Shown here: one piece after another, positions 6,143-10,749 of the stretch
How positions within the stretch are numbered: the first letter of the stretch is position 1
Layout: every line of letters starts with the position of its first letter
Assembly: GCA_023410905.1 (NCBI GenBank)
Contig: JAEYPL010000101.1
Location: forward strand, 1 to 10,749
Length of the DNA stretch: 10,749 bases
From: Pseudomonadota bacterium
Lineage (GTDB): Bacteria; Pseudomonadota; Alphaproteobacteria; Rhizobiales; Hyphomicrobiaceae
Direction: 5' to 3'
The notes under the pieces: model-generated
Told to the model about the DNA's origin: nothing
Database searches by the model: none
Seen by the model: the letters and a program-made list of their open reading frames with translations, nothing else
Position numbers and translations under genes: made by a program

Positions 6143-6895
6143 ATGCGAGCCAAAGCGCTTTCGCGCAGCTCAATGCTGGCTTGTGCACTTCTCTCGATTG
6201 TTCTTGTGGGAGGAAGTGCAGCCGCTGACGCACTCGACGCATGTGCAAACGCCCAAGACCCAGACGAAGCAGTGGCCGGGTGCTCGACTATCATCGAGTC
6301 CACGTGGGCGAACGACGAGCAGCTTGTGCAGGCCTTCAACAACAGGGCCAATGCGCGCAGTCTCAGAGGCGATACCGGCGGTGCGATCGATGACTACGGC
6401 CGAGCGCTCGCGCTCGCCCCGCACTACGTCAATGCACGATACAATCGCGCCTCCCTGCACCTGGAGGTGGGGAAGCTCGACCAGGCCATCGCCGATTTCG
6501 ATGTCGTGCTGAGGCTCGAGCCACGTCGCGCCGATGCCATGAACAATCGCGCTCTCGCATTGCTCCGAGCCGAGCGGCTCGACGACGCGATTGCGGGGTT
6601 CTCCGATGCGCTCGCAGCCGATCCGGCCAATGCTTATGCCTACAACAACCGTGGCGTCGCCTGGCGACGCAAGGGTGAACCCGCGCGCGCACTCGCCGAC
6701 TTCAGTGCAGCCATCGAACTGCTGCCGGACTACACCGGCGCTCTGAACAATCGCGGTGAAGTCCATTTGGTCGAGGGTAACACGACACTTGCCGAGGCTG
6801 ATTTTTGCCGCGTGCTCGAGATCGATCCTGGGCATGCAGCCGCAAAACGAAACCGAGAGAATCTGGCATCGAGCCGCCCCGCTGCACGGCGCTGA
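6143..6895 (+). CDS. Exported tetratricopeptide repeat (TPR) protein
   Basis: A 250-residue protein predicted to be secreted to the periplasm. The signal peptide is residues 1-28 (basic start, LACALLSIVLVGG core, SAAA before Asp29). A Cys34/Cys47 pair follows in a CANAQDPDEAVAGC context, like the short Cys-bearing lead-in of many rhizobial TPR proteins, and a disulfide is likely. Five TPR units of 34 residues fill about 62-231, each with the N-N-R-x-x-A or Y-N-R pattern and an A-(I/L)-x-D-(F/Y) helix, for example AFNNRANARS, ARYNRASLHL and AYNNRGVAWR. TPRs act as protein-binding scaffolds; the partner is unknown. I chose ATG at 6143 because AGGT lies 7 bases upstream and the signal peptide then has normal form; ATG at 6119 would add eight residues. 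It stands alone between mutY and a LuxR-type gene. Confidence 0.85.
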   Translation: MRAKALSRSSMLACALLSIVLVGGSAAADALDACANAQDPDEAVAGCSTIIESTWANDEQLVQAFNNRANARSLRGDTGGAIDDYGRALALAPHYVNARYNRASLHLEVGKLDQAIADFDVVLRLEPRRADAMNNRALALLRAERLDDAIAGFSDALAADPANAYAYNNRGVAWRRKGEPARALADFSAAIELLPDYTGALNNRGEVHLVEGNTTLAEADFCRVLEIDPGHAAAKRNRENLASSRPAARR

Positions 6896-7072
6896 GCGTT
6901 TGGGTGCTAACGCCGTTCAGTTCCAGGCGAGGACGCCAACTCTTAGCTCGTCTTGCCACGCACACGCCGCAGGGGCATCATTGCAGCTAGATATATTTTC
7001 TTTGCACTTGCCTGTGCCAACTCTGCGTTCGCCTGCCCCCGTCGTGAATATGAGGGCCGCAAATTGCCACGC
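6896..7072. promoter_or_regulatory. Intergenic region upstream of the LuxR-type gene
   Basis: These 177 bases hold no supported gene. The A/T-rich run TAGATATATTTTCTTT (6988-7003) stands out in otherwise G/C-rich sequence and is the best place for a promoter -10, but no good -35 lies 16-18 bases upstream. TTGCAC-N6-GTGCCAA (about 7002-7020) is an imperfect inverted repeat that could be an operator. The only Shine-Dalgarno-like stretch is GAGGG at 7052-7056, rather far from the chosen ATG. Confidence 0.3.
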
Positions 7073-8215
7073 ATGATCGAGCATTCCGATAGCCTTCTCG
7101 ATGCGATCTACGACACTGCGACGGACGTGGAGGCATGGCCGATCGTGCTGACGCAGATCGCCGATCTCACCGGCAGTCAGGGCGGCATTCTCTTCGGCCA
7201 GTCGCTGGGCGAGAGCAAGATCTACTTCGACTACAACGGACGTCTCAGCGAGGAGTGCAATCAAGTCTACAAGGAACGGCACGTCCAGAACCCGTGGAGC
7301 GCCGCCATGTGGCCTCGGGCAGTCGGGGAGGTTGTTCTCTCGGATGCGCTGATGCCGCTCGCTTCGTTGCGGAAGTCGCTGTTCTTCGAGGAGGTCCTGC
7401 GTCCGCAGGACGTCGCGCACAACGCGATGGTGTCACTGACCGCGAGAGGTGACTTTCGCGCGGCGTTCAATCTGTGCCGAAGCGCCCGGCAGGGCGTGCT
7501 CGATCCCGAGCAGCAGGCATGGCTTCGCGGCCTCGTCCCCCATATGCGGCGCGCGATCGACCTCGCATTCCGGATTGACGGCTATCGTGCCCTGCAGGGC
7601 GGTCAGTACCGCATTCTCGACCGCCTCCGCGCAGGGGTGGTCCTGCTCGACGGAGACGCGCGCCTTCTCTACGCGAATGCGGTTGCTCGCGCGTTGGGTG
7701 GTCTGGATGGGCCTTTGCGTTTGCGCAGGGCGGGCGTCTCGGCGCATTCGAATTTACATGCACAGCGTCTTGCCGCGCTCATTCGTGCCGCGCAGATCGG
7801 CGTGCACACGGGCACCATGAGTGTGCCGGTGCCAAGTGACGGCAGACTGCTCACCATCATGGCTTTCGCGGTGCGCGGCAAGGACACTGCGCGATTTGCC
7901 GATCTTCATTTGCCCGACGCAGCCATGATGCTCTTTATCGTCGATCCAGCCAACCGGCTCGATATCCCGCCAGCTGTTGTCATGGACGCCTTCGGCCTGA
8001 CGCGAGCGGAGGCACGTGTCGCGCTTGCCGTCGCATCAGGTCTCGGCGTTCCCGAGGTGGCCATCCAGCTCGATCTGTCGCCGAACACCGTCAAGACGCA
8101 CCTGCGCCGTGTCTTTGCGAAGACCGGCACCGGACGCCAGGCCGAGCTGGTCCGATTGATGACCTCGATGGATCTGATCTCGGGCGCGGTCAAAGCAGAC
8201 GACGGGCGCGCGTAG
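7073..8215 (+). CDS. LuxR-type helix-turn-helix transcriptional regulator
   Basis: DNA-binding regulator of 380 residues. The C-terminus carries a LuxR/GerE helix-turn-helix at about 309-363: LTRAEARVALAVASG, then VPEVAIQLDLSPNTVKTHL with the recognition helix, then RRVFAKTGTGRQAELVRL. A central segment (about 180-225, RILDRLRAGVVLLDGDARLLY) looks like a degenerate PAS-type sensor fold. The N-terminus (SLLDAIYDTATDVEAWPIVL) matches a broad rhizobial group of LuxR-like proteins of unknown signal. There is no AHL-binding-domain signature, no receiver domain, and no luxI-type gene in the window, so quorum sensing is not indicated. ATG at 7073 is chosen because homologues begin near this helix; an in-frame TTG at 6953 would add 40 atypical residues. 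It is convergent with the patatin gene, 36 bases away. Confidence 0.85.
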   Translation: MIEHSDSLLDAIYDTATDVEAWPIVLTQIADLTGSQGGILFGQSLGESKIYFDYNGRLSEECNQVYKERHVQNPWSAAMWPRAVGEVVLSDALMPLASLRKSLFFEEVLRPQDVAHNAMVSLTARGDFRAAFNLCRSARQGVLDPEQQAWLRGLVPHMRRAIDLAFRIDGYRALQGGQYRILDRLRAGVVLLDGDARLLYANAVARALGGLDGPLRLRRAGVSAHSNLHAQRLAALIRAAQIGVHTGTMSVPVPSDGRLLTIMAFAVRGKDTARFADLHLPDAAMMLFIVDPANRLDIPPAVVMDAFGLTRAEARVALAVASGLGVPEVAIQLDLSPNTVKTHLRRVFAKTGTGRQAELVRLMTSMDLISGAVKADDGRA

Positions 8216-8251
8216 TGCCGTGTTGCGTCACACAGCTTTCAACGCCAGCGC

Positions 8252-9466
8252 CTACCGCCGCGCCAGCAGCGTTGCCTCTGGTGGCGAGTTGGCCCATCCA
8301 TCGCCGCTCTGGCCGATGCGGTAGCCGACCTGGAACAGGGCTTTCATGTAGACCGGGTCGAAGGATTTGGTGGCCTTGACCGCGAAGCTCTGCGGGATGG
8401 ACGCGAGCCGGAAAGCGGCGCTATCGCGGCGCGTGATGGCGTAGATCTCGTTTAAATCGCCGAGGCCCTGGTTCTTCGTCAAGGTGAAGAGCGAGCGGGC
8501 ACTGATCGCCAGAACGTTCGATTGCACAGGCTCGTATTCGGGCCCGATCTTGCCATTGCGGATGACGTAGACCGTCCGATGCGGCGGCTTCGGATAGAGG
8601 CGATCGAACGTCTTCAGCGAGAACTGCGCGGGCGCGAGGAACACCTGCCGCGTCGGACCGCCATCGACGTGCATTTCCTCGTAGATCTTGTCGCCGACGC
8701 GCACCTTGACGTGTACGGGCGGGAAGATGCCGGGGAGCGAGGCAGAGGCGAGAAGAACATCCCGGAAGAGTTCGGCGGCTTCTTTATCGCGTTGGGCCGC
8801 AACGGCGATCTCGCCCATGTTCCAGATCATCTGACGCTGAGCGTCGAGATTGGTCGTGCCGACGAGCAGCAGGCGACCGTTGCGGTATTCCTGCGCGATG
8901 GCGGCGAGCATCCGGCGGTCGACGTGACTTGCGATCAGATTGCGCAGCGGTGTCGAGTCGGCAAGTGCATCCGCGCCAAGAAGGCCCGCCAGCACCTGTG
9001 GCGTCGCAACCGAACTCGAGTCGAAATTCGTCCACAGCTCGGCGAGCTGCCGGTCGTAGGATGGACCGAGGTACGCATAGGGGGCAATCAGCGCGCCGGC
9101 GCTCACTCCAGTCACCACCTCGAAGCGTGGACGGTCACCGCGCTGCGACCAGCCCGTCAGCAGGCCCGCTCCGAACGCGCCATCCTCAGCGCCGCCGGAA
9201 AGCGCGAGATACTCGACGTGGGGCCGGCCATTGCGCACATCGGCCCCGGCGGCCAAGCGCTGCACGCTCGGCATATGGGTCTGGACGAAGGCTATTATGT
9301 CCTTCGGAACCTCGTCGCCCCAGAAGCGGGTCGCGCCGGTGATCGGAACCTCTGCCTTGGACACGAGCGCGGCGGGCACGGCATGGCGCTCGGGCCCCGC
9401 GCATGCTGCGGAGGCGACGGCAATAAGCCCGACAACGATGAAGCGAACTAGAACCGCACTACGCAA
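8252..9466 (-). CDS. Patatin-like phospholipase, exported, possible lipoprotein
   Basis: Acyl hydrolase (404 residues) with the patatin Ser-Asp dyad. The oxyanion-hole motif is LSGGAEDGAFGAG (89-101), the nucleophile is Ser122 in GVSAG (120-124), and the catalytic Asp268 is in VDGG (267-270). Residues 1-21 are a hydrophobic signal sequence ending SAAC, so Cys22 may be lipidated; Ser at -3 is unusual for a lipobox, and signal peptidase I cleavage is the alternative. It probably acts on lipids at the envelope. The start is TTG at 9466: an in-frame TAG lies two codons upstream, AGGGGG is 8 bases before it, and no ATG occurs before the signal sequence. The C-terminal 130 residues, past the dyad, are not assigned to a motif I know. 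It is convergent with the LuxR-type gene and divergent from a small membrane protein gene. Confidence 0.9.
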   Translation of the reverse strand: MRSAVLVRFIVVGLIAVASAACAGPERHAVPAALVSKAEVPITGATRFWGDEVPKDIIAFVQTHMPSVQRLAAGADVRNGRPHVEYLALSGGAEDGAFGAGLLTGWSQRGDRPRFEVVTGVSAGALIAPYAYLGPSYDRQLAELWTNFDSSSVATPQVLAGLLGADALADSTPLRNLIASHVDRRMLAAIAQEYRNGRLLLVGTTNLDAQRQMIWNMGEIAVAAQRDKEAAELFRDVLLASASLPGIFPPVHVKVRVGDKIYEEMHVDGGPTRQVFLAPAQFSLKTFDRLYPKPPHRTVYVIRNGKIGPEYEPVQSNVLAISARSLFTLTKNQGLGDLNEIYAITRRDSAAFRLASIPQSFAVKATKSFDPVYMKALFQVGYRIGQSGDGWANSPPEATLLARR

Positions 9467-9630
9467 ACCCTACGCCCCCTGCGTAATCCCCGTGCTCTTT
9501 TCGAGCGGCGTCAGCATAGTCCAAGACGGCTACAGCGGGGTGCCCATATTCCCAGTTCTCTCAGGCAATTGCGAAAAGCGTGTTACGGCGGCCACAGGGC
9601 GGGGGTAGGCAGGAGCGCGTTCCCAACTAT
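9467..9630. other. Divergent intergenic region between the patatin and small membrane protein genes
   Basis: These 164 bases should hold the promoters of both genes. CTTTTCG (9497-9503) and CGAAAAG (9572-9578) form a widely spaced 7-base inverted repeat. A candidate -35 TTGGAC on the minus strand (about 9521-9526) has no good -10 at normal spacing. AGGAG at 9611-9615 is the likely ribosome-binding site of the small gene. I see no RNA gene here. Confidence 0.3.
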
Positions 9631-9642
9631 ATGAACTATATG
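9625..9642. repeat. 9-base tandem duplication over the start of the small membrane protein gene
   Basis: AACTATATG occurs twice in direct succession (9625-9633 and 9634-9642), so two in-frame ATG codons lie 9 bases apart (9631 and 9640). This adds the residues MNY before MKKSEGF. AGGAG (9611-9615) is 15 bases from the first ATG and 24 from the second, so the first is favoured, though neither spacing is ideal. Confidence 0.75.
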
Positions 9643-9780
9643 AAGAAGTCCGAAGGTTTCGGCATTGCCGTGGGCATCGCCCTCGGCGTGCCCATCGGCA
9701 TGATGCTCGACAATGTCGCAGCCGGCATCGCGATCGGCCTCGCACTGGCGATCGCGGCCGGATTGCTGTTCAGGCGCTGA
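9631..9780 (+). CDS. Small glycine-rich membrane protein (49 residues)
   Basis: Predicted helical-hairpin membrane protein of unknown function. After a short basic start (MNYMKKSEGF) come two glycine-rich hydrophobic stretches, GIAVGIALGVPIGMML (11-26) and AGIAIGLALAIAAGLL (31-46), joined by an Asp-Asn turn and ending in Arg-Arg. The two halves resemble each other (GIAVGIALG against GIAIGLALA), which suggests internal duplication and a glycine-zipper packing face. Similar tiny proteins with GIAIG repeats occur in many bacteria without assigned function. The reading frame extends upstream to GTG at 9580, but that part is unlike a protein start and I left it out. Its stop codon is directly next to the stop of the convergent hydrolase gene (TGATCA). 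Confidence 0.7.
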   Translation: MNYMKKSEGFGIAVGIALGVPIGMMLDNVAAGIAIGLALAIAAGLLFRR

Positions 9781-10749
9781 TCACCCCATGAGGGTTTTGC
9801 ACACGGCAGCAAACGCGGGAAGCGTGACGGGATCGTTGTTCACGTTGCCGGCGGCATGGTGCGAGGCATAGCGCGCGATCACGACCTCGGCCTTCGGGTC
9901 GATGTAGATGGACTGGCCGTGAATGCCGCGCGCCATGTACACGCCGTGCGGATCGTGGCTGACCCACCACTGATTGCAGTACGACCAGCCGGGGAGTGTC
10001 GCATATCCGGCCGGCGCGAACTTCTTCGGGTCCGCGCCCTTCGCGATTTCATCGACGACGCTGGCCGGCACGATCTGGCGTCCATTGAACTGGCCGCGAT
10101 TGCGCATGACCTCGCCGAAGCGCGCCAGATCGCGCGTCGTCGTATTCAGACCGCCGCCGCCGCTCTCGATGCCGAGGCGGTCGACGGTGTAGTGCGCGTC
10201 CTCTTCCGCACCCATGGGCTGCCAGATGCGCTCCGCTAGCAGTCCCGAGAGCGACGTGCCCGAGGCTCGACGAATGATCCAGGCGAGAACATCGGTATTC
10301 ACGGTCTTGTAGGAGAAGACTTCGCCGTGCTGGCCCTGCTTCTGCTGCGTCGTGAGGTATTCGAGCAGCGAGATCGGCGGCTTGCCGGGCTCCTGCGGCG
10401 CCATGCCGTTCGCGCGGCGCATGGGCCAGATGTCGGAGTTCGGATCGGTATAGATCTCGGTGTACTTGAGGCCCGTGGTCATATCCATGACCTGACGGAC
10501 CGTCGCATCGCCGAACGCGCTCTTTGCAAGCTCTGGCACGTATTCGGTGACGGGCGCTTTGGGATCGATCTTGCCCTCGGAGATCAGCATTCCGGCGAGC
10601 GTGCCGGTGAAGGACTTCGTGACCGACATGGCAATGTGCTGCTTGTGCGGCTCGAGCGCGCCGAAGTAGCGCTCGAAAACAATGCGGCCGCGATGCAGCA
10701 CGACGATGCCATCCGCGTAGGTGAGGCCGAGCGCGTCGTCGAATGTGAT
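9781..10749 (-). CDS. Serine hydrolase, beta-lactamase/penicillin-binding protein fold (partial, N-terminus missing)
   Basis: Hydrolase of the class C beta-lactamase-like family; 322 residues are visible and the frame stays open to the right edge, so the start lies outside. A GTG at 10701 is internal: upstream in-frame codons continue with conserved-looking sequence (GLTYADGIVV). The nucleophile motif is Ser-Val-Thr-Lys in AMSVTKSFTG (codons 10615-10626), the catalytic tyrosine is in FSYKTVNTDVLAW, and the third motif is His-Gly-Gln in RGIHGQSIYIDP. The VRQVMDMTTGLKY and GGGGLNTTTRDLARFGEVM segments resemble the 6-aminohexanoate-dimer hydrolase/esterase (EstB, NylB-like) branch, not true drug-inactivating beta-lactamases. 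Substrate and export status are unknown. Its end abuts the small membrane protein gene, convergent. Confidence 0.9.
   Translation of the reverse strand: MTFDDALGLTYADGIVVLHRGRIVFERYFGALEPHKQHIAMSVTKSFTGTLAGMLISEGKIDPKAPVTEYVPELAKSAFGDATVRQVMDMTTGLKYTEIYTDPNSDIWPMRRANGMAPQEPGKPPISLLEYLTTQQKQGQHGEVFSYKTVNTDVLAWIIRRASGTSLSGLLAERIWQPMGAEEDAHYTVDRLGIESGGGGLNTTTRDLARFGEVMRNRGQFNGRQIVPASVVDEIAKGADPKKFAPAGYATLPGWSYCNQWWVSHDPHGVYMARGIHGQSIYIDPKAEVVIARYASHHAAGNVNNDPVTLPAFAAVCKTLMG

Noticed and set aside
6953..7072. In-frame N-terminal extension of the LuxR-type protein from TTG, containing a signal-peptide-like hydrophobic stretch
   Set aside because: A cytoplasmic DNA-binding protein should not have an exported start. 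The hydrophobic residues come from the A/T-rich promoter-like sequence, and homologues begin near Met at 7073.
7073..8215. Quorum-sensing receptor interpretation of the LuxR-type protein
   Set aside because: The N-terminal part does not show the AHL-binding domain pattern, and no luxI-type synthase is in the window.
8522..9451. 309-codon open frame on the plus strand across the patatin gene
   Set aside because: Antisense shadow of the patatin-like phospholipase; composition is dominated by Arg, His and Ala and lacks motifs.
9580..9630. GTG-started extension of the small membrane protein
   Set aside because: The extra 17 residues are Arg/Gly/Gln-rich, no ribosome-binding site precedes the GTG, and AGGAG lies inside this stretch, upstream of the ATG.
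9781..10701. Complete hydrolase gene starting at GTG 10701
   Set aside because: The frame continues upstream to the window edge with family-like sequence just before the GTG, so the true start is outside the window.

Overview
The window looks like chromosomal DNA of a high-GC alphaproteobacterium, most likely of the order Hyphomicrobiales (Rhizobiales). The evidence is dense coding with G/C-rich third positions, a mutY gene divergent from a DUF721/DciA-like gene, a TTAA-N7-TTAA CtrA-type site flanked by two GANTC (CcrM) sites, a TPR protein of the kind common in rhizobia, and palindromic intergenic repeats. I see no phage, transposase, CRISPR, rRNA or tRNA.

Layout. (1) Positions 1-2334, minus strand: an overlapping ABC importer operon of the nitrate/sulfonate/taurine/NMT1 type, in the order ATPase, permease, substrate-binding protein. 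The last gene runs off the left edge. (2) A 254-base divergent intergenic region. (3) Positions 2589-4025, plus strand: an amidase-signature hydrolase. Its head-to-head position suggests that the importer brings in an amide (or a compound converted to one) which the amidase hydrolyses; the substrate is unknown. (4) Positions 4026-4296: a gene-free stretch packed with nested palindromes, lying between convergent genes. (5) Positions 4297-4833 (minus), a DUF721/DciA-like protein, and 4938-6044 (plus), MutY adenine glycosylase, divergent around the CtrA/GANTC cluster. (6) Positions 6143-6895, plus strand: an exported TPR protein. (7) Positions 7073-8215, plus strand: an orphan LuxR-type regulator. 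(8) Positions 8252-9466, minus strand: an exported, possibly lipid-anchored patatin-like phospholipase. (9) Positions 9631-9780, plus strand: a 49-residue glycine-rich membrane hairpin protein that abuts, stop to stop, (10) a serine beta-lactamase-fold hydrolase (9781 to the right edge, minus strand, 5' end missing).

Most of this is ordinary chromosomal content. The points that deserve a second look are the cell-cycle-type regulatory cluster between the DciA-like gene and mutY, the nested palindrome mosaic at 4031-4288, two short tandem duplications that copy start codons (2321-2340 and 9625-9642), the very strong ribosome-binding site built into the permease C-terminus, the importer/amidase pairing, and the tiny glycine-repeat membrane protein.
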